DNA from: Desulfobulbaceae bacterium UBA2273
Lineage (GTDB): Bacteria; Desulfobacterota; Desulfobulbia; Desulfobulbales; Desulfurivibrionaceae
Length of the DNA: 64,000 nucleotides
Direction of reading: 5' to 3'
Assembly: GCA_002347095.1 (NCBI GenBank)
Contig: DDWZ01000018.1
Coordinates: 1 to 64,000 of the forward strand
A program made the translations under genes and the position numbers. Below the pieces are notes generated by a model that worked only from the letters and a program-made list of their open reading frames with translations, ran no database searches and had not been told where the DNA came from. Positions 16,525 to 27,309 of the stretch are shown one piece after another (position 1 is the first letter of the stretch; each line of letters starts with the position of its first letter).

Positions 16525-18111
16525 TCAGGCAAACATCTGCCCGATCTTCGCCTTGAAATCCTCCTTGGAAAAGGGCTTGGTGATGAAATCCGTCACCCCG
16601 GCCTGCCGGGCCAGTTCCGACTGGGTTTTCTCCGATTCGGTGGTCGCCATCAACACCGGAATCTTTGCCCATTCCGTTTTTTTCCGGATCTCGCGGGTCA
16701 GCTCGATACCGTCCATGTTCGGCATGTTCATATCGGTGATGATCAGGTCAAATTCGCTGTCTATCTGAAGATAGTCAAAGGCTTTTTTGCCGTCTTCCAC
16801 CGTGACCAGCTCCATGCCGAGGTCCGCGGCAACCCCCTTATAGAAGAAGAGCATGGCCTTGGAGTCATCCGCGGCAAGAATACGTTTTTCCTTGGCGCCG
16901 ACATCGGCGAGGCTCAATTCCTCAATATCCTTGGCAGCCTGGTCTCCTCCGATCCTCTCCAGTTCGGCCCGGAAGGCGCCGATGGCTTGATGATCCCCGG
17001 ATTTCCCCACGGCGCCAAGCAAGGCAAGGCGCTGTCCGCCATCTTTATAGAGGGCGGCAAAGAGCTGCCGGGCGTGGGAGGTAATGATGGCCGAAAGCAC
17101 CCGCCCGCTCTGGGCATCCCCCCTGGCGATGATCTCGTTCAGCATCTTGACCACCCCCGGATTGCACTGATGATCAAGGGCGGTTACCACGGCAATGAGG
17201 ACAAGATCATCCGTCTCGGCCAAGCCGTCGGTCAGGCCAATCACGCTGCGCATGGAGGTGATCCTTCCCAGCGCTTCATAGATGGCGAATTTAAGGTTGA
17301 TCTCTCCGGCATTTTCCAGATGGGCGACCAGAATATCGGCGCCCCGTTTTTTCCCGGTCATGCCGATGACGTTGGCCGCCATGATTTTTTCATCCTTGTC
17401 ACCGGTATCGAGACATCTTTCCAAGGCAGACAGAATCCCCTCCCCCATGCCGGCAAGGGTGGAGATCACGACCCGCCGGAACGAGGGATTGGCGTGGTGG
17501 ATGAACCCGATGAGAAAATCAGCCGTCGTGTCGCCGGGAAAATTAGCGAGGTTTTCCACGGCCAGGGCAGTGCGCAGGTCGCACCCGGCATCAACCTTCT
17601 GGACCTCCTTGCTCTCGGAAACCAAAGCCATCAAGGCATTACAGACTTTGGGATCATGGGTGGCGGCAAGGGAGCGCATGGCCCAGGCAACCACGGAATA
17701 ATCATCATGCTTGAGATACGGCAGCAGAATATCGACAAGACCCGCATCCTTGAAATTGCACAGAGCCCGAATGATCTCGGAGACCAACTCGTTGTCCGTC
17801 GCCGAGCCAAGGAGCTTGACCAGCGCGGCCTGGAGGGCGGCGGAACCACCGTCGGCCGCCCGCCGGATGCAGAGGAGACGGACAGCCGCTGCTTGATGCT
17901 CCAGTCCGGCGATGATCTCCTGCTCCCGTCCGGCAAGCAGATCAAAAATGGTGTGGTAGACCATTTCATCGACCGCCTGATCTCCAAGCGGATTGGCATA
18001 CAGATTCCACAAGCCAGGGATGGCTTCCACCAACCTGGATTCCTTGATCTCATCCAGGCAGATGATCTGTTCGATCATATCTTTTTGCGCAAAATCCTTT
18101 AAGAGATCCAT
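16525..18111 (-). CDS. HEAT-repeat protein with C-terminal CheY-like receiver
   Basis: The 528-residue protein has about 400 residues of alpha-helical HEAT-type repeats (for example VVAWAMRSLAATHDP and FRRVVISTLAGMGEG). They are followed by a complete receiver domain (409-528). The receiver keeps the acidic pair in LAADDS, the phosphoacceptor D460 in IITDMNMPNMDG, the TT switch in ATTES and K512 in ITKPF. AAGGAG precedes ATG 18111. It follows cheB, and no free-standing cheY exists in the cluster, so it may be the phosphorylated output or a scaffold. That is inference. No DNA-binding or enzymatic output domain is seen. Confidence 0.85.
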   Translation of the reverse strand: MDLLKDFAQKDMIEQIICLDEIKESRLVEAIPGLWNLYANPLGDQAVDEMVYHTIFDLLAGREQEIIAGLEHQAAAVRLLCIRRAADGGSAALQAALVKLLGSATDNELVSEIIRALCNFKDAGLVDILLPYLKHDDYSVVAWAMRSLAATHDPKVCNALMALVSESKEVQKVDAGCDLRTALAVENLANFPGDTTADFLIGFIHHANPSFRRVVISTLAGMGEGILSALERCLDTGDKDEKIMAANVIGMTGKKRGADILVAHLENAGEINLKFAIYEALGRITSMRSVIGLTDGLAETDDLVLIAVVTALDHQCNPGVVKMLNEIIARGDAQSGRVLSAIITSHARQLFAALYKDGGQRLALLGAVGKSGDHQAIGAFRAELERIGGDQAAKDIEELSLADVGAKEKRILAADDSKAMLFFYKGVAADLGMELVTVEDGKKAFDYLQIDSEFDLIITDMNMPNMDGIELTREIRKKTEWAKIPVLMATTESEKTQSELARQAGVTDFITKPFSKEDFKAKIGQMFA

Positions 18112-18227
18112 GGTACTCCTTCTCGCTCGTTATCCTTCCGGCTTGCCCAGCCCTTCACAGGCAAAAGCGTGTCCATTCAATATGGTAATATACTATTACA
18201 CAGGCTTCCTTTTTAGAATCTTTTTTT

Positions 18228-19806
<1,579 letters not shown>

Positions 19807-19819
<13 letters not shown>

Positions 19820-20691
19820 CGATACACCGCCGCGGCGATACGATCCATCCGGTCTCCTATGCCTTCCAGGGTTTCCGAATGCCCGGTGAACAGATAGCCC
19901 TTGGGAGAAAGCTGACGATAAAATTTTTCAAACAGCGCACACTGGGTTTTCCGGTCAAAATAGATGATCACGTTCCGGCAAAAGATGATGTCCATCTTCC
20001 GGTCAATGCCGAAATCCCGATCCATGAAATTGAGCCGCCGGAATTCCACCTTGCGCCGGAGTTCCGGGACAACCCGATGAAATCCCTTATGCGCGCCCTT
20101 TCCCTTCATCAGATACTTATTGCGGAACACCGCCGAGACCGGCGCCACCACATCATCGGAATAGATAGCCTCTTCCGCCTTGGCAAGCACCTCGGTGCAG
20201 ATATCCGTGGCGAAGATGGAATAATCCAGCCCCGGATACCGGGAGAAAAACTCCTCCAGGACCATGGCCATGGTGTACGGCTCCTCGCCGCTGGAACAGC
20301 CCGCGCTCCATATCCGGAGAGTCTTGTGGGCCGAATGGGTCATCCGCTGCACATAGTCGGGGAGAACGAGAGAGGTCATGACATCAAAATGCTTTGCCTC
20401 CCGGAAAAAATCGGTCTTGTTGGTGCTGACCACGTCGATCATGTGGCACAGTTCCCTGGCTTGGCCATCGGGACTCAATACATAATCGAGATAGGCGGAG
20501 AAGGAATCCAGATGGAGCTGCCGCAGCCGCTTCTGCAACCGGGCGGAAAGCATGGTTTTCTTGATGGGAGGCAGTTTGATGCCGCAGGTTTCGTAAATAA
20601 AGGCGCTGAATCGGTTGAAATCCCGATCGGACAAGGCCGGTGAATGCACGGACCAATCCCCTGAACTTCCCTGATTTCCGGAAAAAGTCAT
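19807..20691 (-). CDS. cheR: Chemotaxis protein methyltransferase CheR
   Basis: The 294-residue enzyme transfers methyl groups from SAM to receptor glutamates. The N-terminal helical domain (FIYETCGIKLPPIKKTML) precedes a Rossmann domain. The latter has WSAGCSSGEEPYTMAM, DICTEVLAKA and FCRNVIIYFD. ATG 20691 with GGGGGA four bases upstream is chosen over a TTG at 20712. The receptors of this cluster end in a FERY-type pentapeptide, which in other systems docks to the CheR beta-subdomain. Confidence 0.94.
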
Positions 20692-20710
20692 GCGTCCCCC
20701 AAATACCGGC

Positions 20711-20826
20711 AAGGTGAAAGGTAGAAGGCAAAAGGCAAAAGGCTAAAGGCAAAAGGTCCGGTACGGACTTCTCGGTTATTCATGCTCCTTGAGCCTTTCA
20801 CCTTTAGCCTTCTACCTCGCCTTTCT
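20711..20826. repeat. AAGG-heptamer hairpin between cheW and cheR
   Basis: The left arm (20711-20759) is AAGGTGA/AAGGTAG/AAGGCAA/AAGGCAA/AAGGCTA/AAGGCAA. The right arm (20791-20824) carries the complementary pyrimidine units. It separates cheW from cheR within an otherwise co-directional cluster and may attenuate transcription or set mRNA ends. Confidence 0.7.
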
Positions 20827-21379
20827 AGGCTTCCGCGCCGACAGCTTCTTCGGGCGAGGAGCCAACTGCCTGGACCGAGGCGGTGCTGTCCATTTCCCGC
20901 AGGGCCGCTTCGCCCTCGCTGGCCAGAACCTTATCGATATCGAGGATGATCAAGAATTTCTCCTCGGTCTGCCGCCCCATACCCTTGATGAACTCGGTGT
21001 TCAGATTGGTTCCCATTTTCGGAACAGACTCGATGTCCTCGGGGTTGAGATCAAGAACCATCTGCACGGAATCGGTGAGCACCCCCATCTCCACAAGGTT
21101 GGCGTCCACTTCCAGTTCCACGATCATGATGCAGGTATTTTTGGTGTATTCGATGCTTCCCATCCCCAGCTTCTGGCCAAGATCCATAACCGGCACCACA
21201 TTGCCGCGCAGGTTGATGACCCCGCTCAGGTACTCGGGCATCCGGGGAATCCTAGTCATGGTGGTGACGTCAAGCACCTCCCTGACCTTGGATATTTCTA
21301 TGGCAAACCCTTCCTCCCGGAGCATGAAGGTGAGGTATTGCGTGGCCTGCGACTGAATCGTCTCGTTTTTTACACTCAT
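20825..21379 (-). CDS. cheW: Chemotaxis coupling protein CheW
   Basis: The 184-residue protein is a CheW-like SH3-type fold linking receptors to CheA (YLTFMLREEGFAIEISKVREVL, GVINLRGNVVPVMDL). A 30-residue acidic C-terminal extension (SEGEAALREMDSTASVQAVG) is longer than in typical CheW and has no recognised function. ATG 21379 has GGGAGAG upstream. The gene is flanked on both sides by AAGG-type hairpins. Confidence 0.93.
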   Translation of the reverse strand: MSVKNETIQSQATQYLTFMLREEGFAIEISKVREVLDVTTMTRIPRMPEYLSGVINLRGNVVPVMDLGQKLGMGSIEYTKNTCIMIVELEVDANLVEMGVLTDSVQMVLDLNPEDIESVPKMGTNLNTEFIKGMGRQTEEKFLIILDIDKVLASEGEAALREMDSTASVQAVGSSPEEAVGAEA

Positions 21380-21409
21380 GATTTCTCTCCCGTGTGTTTT
21401 ATTCAGCAC

Positions 21410-21536
21410 AAGGCATAAGGCATAAGGCTAAAGGTGCAAGGTGCAAGGTGCAAGGTGAAAGGTGCAAAAAAATCAGTCCTTTTCCCTTTATCCTTTATCC
21501 TTTCACCTTGCACCTTGCACCTTTCACCTTGTTCCT
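21410..21536. repeat. AAGG-heptamer hairpin between cheA and cheW
   Basis: The left arm (21410-21466) has AAGGCAT, AAGGCTA and AAGGTGC units, the last repeated exactly. The right arm (21484-21532) holds the complementary series with exact CACCTTG repeats. The stem would start a few bases after the cheA stop on the minus strand. Confidence 0.75.
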
Positions 21537-21541
21537 TTTTG

Positions 21542-23632
21542 TTAATTGGACAGTGCATTATGCTCTTCCCGACGGGCGCACTGCATAACATTGGCCACAT
21601 CAAGAATCAGGGCGACATGACCGTTACCCAGGATTGTCGAACCGGAAAGGCCCGTGGCATTTCGGTAGATCCAGCCCAGTGATTTCAAAACCGTCTGGTG
21701 CTCGCCCACCACCCCGTCCAACACCAGACCAAAGCGATCACCGTTGATTCGGCTGATCACCATCTGCTCCCGCGCCGGCCGTTCTCCGGAAATAGCAAAG
21801 AAATCCCGGAGACGCACATAGGGCACGAGCTGATCCCGGACCGGCAGCATCCGCCGTTCATGGAATCTGGCGATATCCTCCTGGGTCAATTCCACGCATT
21901 CCTCCACCTGGGAAAGGGGGAGAACAAAATAGGTTTCTCCGACCTGCACCAACAGACCGTCGATGATGGCCAGGGTCAGGGGCAGCATGATGGTGATGGT
22001 GGTGCCCTGCCCCTTGACGCTCCGGGTTACCGACACCGAACCCTTGAGGGCATCCACCGTGCTTTTCACCACGTCCATGCCCACCCCCCGTCCGGAGACG
22101 CTGGTAACGGTCTTAGCCGTGGAAAGACCCGGCGTAAAAATGGTGTTCCAGATCTCCTGTTCGCTCAGTTCGGTATCCGCCCGGAGCAGTCCTTTTTCCA
22201 AGCCTTTCTGCCGGATCCTCTCCGCATCAAGCCCCTTGCCGTCGTCGGTGACGGTGATGACGACATTGGCCCCGGAATGCTGGGCGGCAAGGGAAATGGT
22301 GCCCTTGCGCGGCTTACCGGCCAGCTCCCGTTCCTCCGGGGACTCGATCCCATGATCAATACTGTTGCGGATAAGATGGACCATGGGATCGCCCAACTGG
22401 TCGATGACATTCTTGTCCAGTTCGGTTTCCGCGCCCTCGGTGACCATGACCACTTCCTTGCCCAGCTCGGCGGAAAGATCCCGGACCAGTCGCTTGAATT
22501 TGGCAAAGGTGGTGCCGATGGGCAGCATCCGGATGTTGAGCACGCAATCCCGCAGTTCGGCGGTAAGGCGCTCCACCTCCTCCACCGGCTCGACAAGATC
22601 GGCGTCCTTGTTGTTGGAGGCAACCTGGGTCAGCCGGGCCTGGGTGACAACCAATTCTCCCACCAGATTGATGAGTTGATCCAGTTTTTCCGAGGCAACC
22701 CGGATGCTTTCCGCACCCTTGGCCACCGTCGCTTTTTCCTTGGCCTCCCGGACCAATTTCTGTTCGGCAAGGGCTGCGTCAACACTGGTTCGCGAGACAA
22801 GCTTCTCCCCGACCAGCAGTTCGCCCAACGGTTTTTGTTGGGCAAGCACCGTGGTCAGATCATCGGCGGAAATCTCCCCCCGTTCCAGCAAGATCTGGCC
22901 GAGCTTCTTGTGCTCCTCAAGGTCTTCCTCTCCTTCGACGGCAAGCACCCTCACCGTCACCTGGCAACTCGATTCGGCAAACACCAGCACATCTTCAATG
23001 GCATTGAGCCCCATGTCGGTGGTGAGCAGGATGAGCACCCCGCCGCCCTCCTGCTCGGCATCCATAAACGCCGTGCTTTCTCCCAGCGTGTCAAGTTCTC
23101 CGATCAGCGCTTCCAAGGTATAGCCGCCCACAAAAAACTCAGGCGTCGGCTTAATGGAAATCCGGTAATGACTGCGCCTGCCCTCGGTGGGGTGCTTTTC
23201 CTTCGTCGAGGCCTCCGGAGCAACAATCTCCTGGGCCCGATTCTGGGCGCCGCCGCCAACCAAGGCTTGCAACCCGGTGATGATCCGCTCCCCCTCGGCG
23301 GGATCTGCCTCGCCTCCGCCGGTGGCGGCATCGAGCAGGGCGCGGATATGATCCCGCGAGGCCAAGGTCAGATCGATCAGCTCGGTGCTCACCGGCACCG
23401 TTCCGTCCCGAACCTTATCCAGGGCCGTTTCCACATGATGGGTGAATCCGGCGATATCGTCGAAGCCGAACATCGCCCCGGACCCCTTGATGGTATGCAT
23501 TGCCCGGAAAACCCGGCTCACTATCTTGAGGTCGGCCGGGTCCTTCTCCAATTCCAACAGAGAGGTTTCCAACTCTTCAAGCAGTTCGCCTGCTTCCTCG
23601 CGAAAAACTTCTGCGTATTCGGTATCAGCCAT
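21542..23632 (-). CDS. cheA: Chemotaxis histidine kinase CheA with inserted MshEN-like segment
   Basis: The 696-residue kinase has a P1 Hpt domain with H46 in AMHTIKGSGA. A P2-like region (about 155-235) and a dimerisation helix pair (305-370) follow. The ATPase shows HLIRNSIDHGIE (N box, 419-430), VTDDGKGLD (461-469) and GRGVGMDVV (514-522). A C-terminal CheW domain starts near 556. Residues 242-292 do not belong to standard CheA. They show a two-fold LGQILLERGEISADDL / LGELLVGEKLVSRTSVD pattern like the GspE/MshE N-terminal module, a family that can bind c-di-GMP. The gene lies 44 bp after a receptor gene, in the same direction. Confidence 0.94.
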   Translation of the reverse strand: MADTEYAEVFREEAGELLEELETSLLELEKDPADLKIVSRVFRAMHTIKGSGAMFGFDDIAGFTHHVETALDKVRDGTVPVSTELIDLTLASRDHIRALLDAATGGGEADPAEGERIITGLQALVGGGAQNRAQEIVAPEASTKEKHPTEGRRSHYRISIKPTPEFFVGGYTLEALIGELDTLGESTAFMDAEQEGGGVLILLTTDMGLNAIEDVLVFAESSCQVTVRVLAVEGEEDLEEHKKLGQILLERGEISADDLTTVLAQQKPLGELLVGEKLVSRTSVDAALAEQKLVREAKEKATVAKGAESIRVASEKLDQLINLVGELVVTQARLTQVASNNKDADLVEPVEEVERLTAELRDCVLNIRMLPIGTTFAKFKRLVRDLSAELGKEVVMVTEGAETELDKNVIDQLGDPMVHLIRNSIDHGIESPEERELAGKPRKGTISLAAQHSGANVVITVTDDGKGLDAERIRQKGLEKGLLRADTELSEQEIWNTIFTPGLSTAKTVTSVSGRGVGMDVVKSTVDALKGSVSVTRSVKGQGTTITIMLPLTLAIIDGLLVQVGETYFVLPLSQVEECVELTQEDIARFHERRMLPVRDQLVPYVRLRDFFAISGERPAREQMVISRINGDRFGLVLDGVVGEHQTVLKSLGWIYRNATGLSGSTILGNGHVALILDVANVMQCARREEHNALSN

Positions 23633-23676
23633 GTTTCACCTTCTTGGTCGCCGGTATCCCGGAAAAAACAATCCCG

Positions 23677-25347
23677 TTAATAGCGTTCAAAGTCATGTGC
23701 ATCATTGAGGGAAATCCTTGCCCCGCTGTCCTTGGCCGGCGGAACTTTTATCCCCTGTCCGCCCGCGCCCTTTCCGGAAGGAGGGGGCGGCAAAATGCCG
23801 CCTGGTTTGCGGTATCCGATATCCGCTCCGCTTCCTGAGCGCCTTGTGTTCATGGCAGTATCCACCCTGAAGAAAGCGATGGTTTCCTGAAGCCGCCCGG
23901 CCTGGGCGGTGAGTTCCTCGCTGGTGGAGGCCATTTCCTCGGCCGCCGCGCTGTTGGCCTGAATAACCTGGTCAAACTGCTCGATGGCCTTGGCGTTTTC
24001 TTCCAACCCCCGGGCCTGTTCATTGCTGGCGGCATCGATTTCCTGCACCAGCTCGGCGGTTTTCTGGATTTGGGGCACGATCTCGTTGATCAGCTTGCCT
24101 GCATTGGTGGCCGTGGCCACGCTGGCAGAGGCAACCCCTTTGATCTCCTGGGCCGAGACCTGGCTGCGTTCGGCAAGCTTGCGCACCTCCGAGGCCACCA
24201 CGGCAAAGCCCTTGCCGTGCTCCCCGGCGCGGGCCGCCTCGATGGCGGCATTCAAGGCCAACAAGTTGGTCTGCCGGGCAATTTCCTCGATCACCTCTAT
24301 CTTTTCCGCGATATGCTGCATGGCGCCCACGGTTTCCGACATGGCCTTGCCGCCTTCCACCGCATCTTTCGCCGCCTTGCTGGCAATGGCCGTGGTCTGT
24401 CTGGCGTTATCGGCGCTCTGGGCCACGGTGCTGGCCAGCTCTTCCATGGAACTGGAAATCTCCTCCACCGAGGCGGCCTGCTCGCTGGCGCCTTGGGAAA
24501 CCTGCTGGGAACTGCTGCTCAACTCATGGCTGCCAGCAGCCACCTGATCCGAAGCCATGCGCACATCCTGGATGATTTCCCGCAGTTTCAGCACCATGGT
24601 ATCCAGGGCTTCGGCCAACTGCCCGATCTCATCTTCCTTATTGGCCTCCATTTGCTGGGTATGGGCCAGATCGCCATCGGCAATCCGCTGGGCAACGCCA
24701 ACCATTTTCCCAAGAGCCGAGGCAATCCTGCCCGAAAAAACAAAAGCCAGGATGGCGGTGAAGGCAATGATGGCCAAACCCAGCACCACGCTGACAATAT
24801 TCGCCATCTTGATGGTGGAAAGCGCACCGGCAATGCCGTTCGCCGCCTCAGCCTCCATCTCCTCTTCAATCTGCTCAACCAGCTTGCCCAACTCCTCGGC
24901 CGCGGCATCGAACTCATCCATGGCCTTGGTGCCCAACACCATATCTCCCTTCACATAAAGTTCGGCGGTCCGCTTGCCCTTTTCAAAAAATTCCCCGAAC
25001 AGTTTCTCAATCTCCTCAATCTCGCGGCGGTTTTCAGGGTGGAGCGTTTTCAGCGCCTCGGCATGCTCACGGAACCGGGCAACATGCTCCCCGGCATCCT
25101 TATTGGCGCTGAGCAGAACCTCCGCGGTGCGAACAGCGCTGGCATCGGTGAGTATCTCCAACACCTGAAGCATCTCGAGTTTGATCCCCATGGCCAGCTC
25201 GTTGCCGCCATAGCCCTTGTCCCGGGCCTCTTCCACGCTGCGGGTCACCTGGTTCTGAAAAAAGCCGTTCACCAAAAGCTGAATCACCAGAACCAGACAA
25301 ACCCCGCCAAAAGCGAACAACATCTTATTTCTGATATTTTTTTTCAT
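23677..25347 (-). CDS. Methyl-accepting chemotaxis protein (receptor 1)
   Basis: The 556-residue receptor has TM1 (about 9-30), a periplasmic four-helix-type sensor, TM2 (182-205), a HAMP domain ([10 protein letters not shown]) and a signalling domain. The signalling domain has the hairpin tip [20 protein letters not shown]. The sensor shares the phrases [26 protein letters not shown] and [10 protein letters not shown] with receptor 7, so the two sense related cues or are paralogues. The C terminus is a proline-rich linker ending in DFERY, matching the x-aromatic-x-x-aromatic tether consensus for CheR. It lies immediately upstream of cheA. Confidence 0.93.
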   Translation of the reverse strand: MKKNIRNKMLFAFGGVCLVLVIQLLVNGFFQNQVTRSVEEARDKGYGGNELAMGIKLEMLQVLEILTDASAVRTAEVLLSANKDAGEHVARFREHAEALKTLHPENRREIEEIEKLFGEFFEKGKRTAELYVKGDMVLGTKAMDEFDAAAEELGKLVEQIEEEMEAEAANGIAGALSTIKMANIVSVVLGLAIIAFTAILAFVFSGRIASALGKMVGVAQRIADGDLAHTQQMEANKEDEIGQLAEALDTMVLKLREIIQDVRMASDQVAAGSHELSSSSQQVSQGASEQAASVEEISSSMEELASTVAQSADNARQTTAIASKAAKDAVEGGKAMSETVGAMQHIAEKIEVIEEIARQTNLLALNAAIEAARAGEHGKGFAVVASEVRKLAERSQVSAQEIKGVASASVATATNAGKLINEIVPQIQKTAELVQEIDAASNEQARGLEENAKAIEQFDQVIQANSAAAEEMASTSEELTAQAGRLQETIAFFRVDTAMNTRRSGSGADIGYRKPGGILPPPPSGKGAGGQGIKVPPAKDSGARISLNDAHDFERY

Positions 25348-25382
25348 TTACGCTCCCTAAGATGTGAAGCTTTATTCCTTCC

Positions 25383-27197
25383 CTAATACCGTTCAAAATC
25401 CTTCTGATCATCCAAGGCTATGCTAGCCCCGGATGGCGAAGTCTGCTTGCCGACGCCTGCATGTCCCTGCTTCGCTTTCTTTGTATGAGACAAGGCCAGA
25501 GGCGCTCTCACTAATCTCTGGCCACCGGCACCGGAGACAATTGCCTGACGCCTTTGTCCTCCTGCCTCATCCAACTTGAAGAAAGCGATGGTTTCCAACA
25601 TCTGAGATGCCTGCGCGGTCAATTCTTCGCTGGTGGAGGCCATTTCCTCGGCCGCCGCGCTGTTGGACTGAATAACCGAATCAAATTGCTCGATGGCTTT
25701 GGAATTTTCCTCGATCCCTCTGGCCTGCTCGTTGCTGGCCGCATCGATCTCCTGCACCAGCTCTGCGGTTCTCTGGATCTGGGGAAGAATCTCGTTGATC
25801 AGCCTGCCGGCATTCGTGGCGGTGGCCACGCTGGCAGTGGCTACTCCCTTGATCTCCTGGGCCGACACCTGGCTGCGTTCAGCAAGCTTGCGCACCTCGG
25901 CAGCCACCACGGCAAAGCCCTTGCCGTGCTCCCCGGCCCGAGCCGCCTCGATGGCGGCGTTCAAAGCCAGCAGGTTGGTCTGGCGGGCAATCTCTTCGAT
26001 GAGCTCAATCTTTTCCGCGATATGCTGCATGGCTTCCACGGTTTCCGCCACCGCCTTGCCACCGGCCCCGGCATCGGTCGCAGTCTTGGTGGCAATGGTT
26101 GAGGTCTGCCGGGCGTTATCCGCGGTTTGGGCCACGGTGCTGGCCAACTCCTCCATGGACGAGGAGATCTCTTCCACGGAGGCGGCCTGCTCGCTGGCTC
26201 CCTGGGAAACCTGCTGGGAGCTGGAACTCAACTCATGGCTGCCGGCGACCACCTGGTCGGCGGCGGCCTGGATATCCATGACCACCTCTTTCAGCTTGGC
26301 GACCATGGTGGAGAGGGATTCCATCAGCTCGTCCTTGTCGCTCCGCTTCTTCATCTCCACCATGAGATTGCCCTGGGAAACCTGCTTCGCGTTGGCCGTG
26401 ATGCGAGCAAGGGCATCGACCATGGTCTTCATGGCGGCCATAACGCTGCTGGTATCGCCTGTGACAAGGGTAAGATTGCTGGGGAAATCGCCAACCGCCA
26501 CCATATTGGCGACGTCACGGACATCCTTGGGATCGGCGCCAAGCTGGCGTAAAATCGAACGGGTGAGGAATACGGCAATGCCGATGCTCAGCAGAAGCGC
26601 ACCGCCGCCCAGGCCAAACATGAGATTACGGGAGGTGTGGAAAACATTGGTGCCCTCCTCGTAACGGGCGGCATTACGCTCCAGGTTATGCGCCACCAGG
26701 TTGTCAAAATACCCCTGCACGGCGCGTTCCGCCGGACCGCCCTCCTTGGTGCGTATCTGCTCGGCCTCGGCATCCTTGCCGGTCGTGGCAAGCTCGATGA
26801 TCTTGTCGTTCAGGCCCCGCAAGGTCTTGTTGGCCTCCTTGATCTTGGCTATCAGTTCATGGCCCTTGGTATCGTTGGCACTCGTCAGCTCCTCCATCTT
26901 TTTCAGGCTCTTTTCATACCCTTCGCGAAACTTGGCAATTCGCTCCTGGTACTCCTTTTGTTTTTCCGGGCTGGAGGTCAGGATAATATTCCGGACATTG
27001 ATGGCGATGTTGGCGATCTCTTTATCCGCGCTGCTGAGTTCCGTTATCCGCACCGCATTGACTTCAACAAGCACCTTCATCTCTCCCATGATCTTGGCCA
27101 TCCCGCTGGCGCCGATCCAGATCAGGACCGCCATAATCACCACCAACACTGAGAACCCAAGGGCCAACCGCTTACTGAGATTCATGTCTTGCAACAT
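25383..27197 (-). CDS. Methyl-accepting chemotaxis protein (receptor 2)
   Basis: The 604-residue receptor starts at ATG 27197, with AAGGAGATAGGGAA immediately upstream. It has a four-helix-bundle periplasmic domain ([17 protein letters not shown] and neighbours) typical of 4HB_MCP sensors, two membrane segments and a HAMP ([12 protein letters not shown] region). A second short HAMP-like unit ([17 protein letters not shown]) and the conserved signalling hairpin follow. A basic linker ends in KDFERY. It is 36 bp upstream of receptor 1 in the same orientation, so the two are probably co-transcribed. Confidence 0.92.
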   Translation of the reverse strand: MLQDMNLSKRLALGFSVLVVIMAVLIWIGASGMAKIMGEMKVLVEVNAVRITELSSADKEIANIAINVRNIILTSSPEKQKEYQERIAKFREGYEKSLKKMEELTSANDTKGHELIAKIKEANKTLRGLNDKIIELATTGKDAEAEQIRTKEGGPAERAVQGYFDNLVAHNLERNAARYEEGTNVFHTSRNLMFGLGGGALLLSIGIAVFLTRSILRQLGADPKDVRDVANMVAVGDFPSNLTLVTGDTSSVMAAMKTMVDALARITANAKQVSQGNLMVEMKKRSDKDELMESLSTMVAKLKEVVMDIQAAADQVVAGSHELSSSSQQVSQGASEQAASVEEISSSMEELASTVAQTADNARQTSTIATKTATDAGAGGKAVAETVEAMQHIAEKIELIEEIARQTNLLALNAAIEAARAGEHGKGFAVVAAEVRKLAERSQVSAQEIKGVATASVATATNAGRLINEILPQIQRTAELVQEIDAASNEQARGIEENSKAIEQFDSVIQSNSAAAEEMASTSEELTAQASQMLETIAFFKLDEAGGQRRQAIVSGAGGQRLVRAPLALSHTKKAKQGHAGVGKQTSPSGASIALDDQKDFERY

Positions 27198-27309
27198 TTC
27201 CCTATCTCCTTTTGCTAACACTAACTCTTAAAAAATTCTAGGCATATGGCGGCAAAACTGGAAAGCGTCTCCCCCTGCTCACTTTATTCAAAAAACAGAC
27301 ATATTCCCC

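Noticed and set aside
21410..21536. Tandem short repeats resembling a miniature CRISPR array.
   Set aside because: Units are 7 bp without spacers and are followed by their complement, so they form a hairpin. No cas genes are present.
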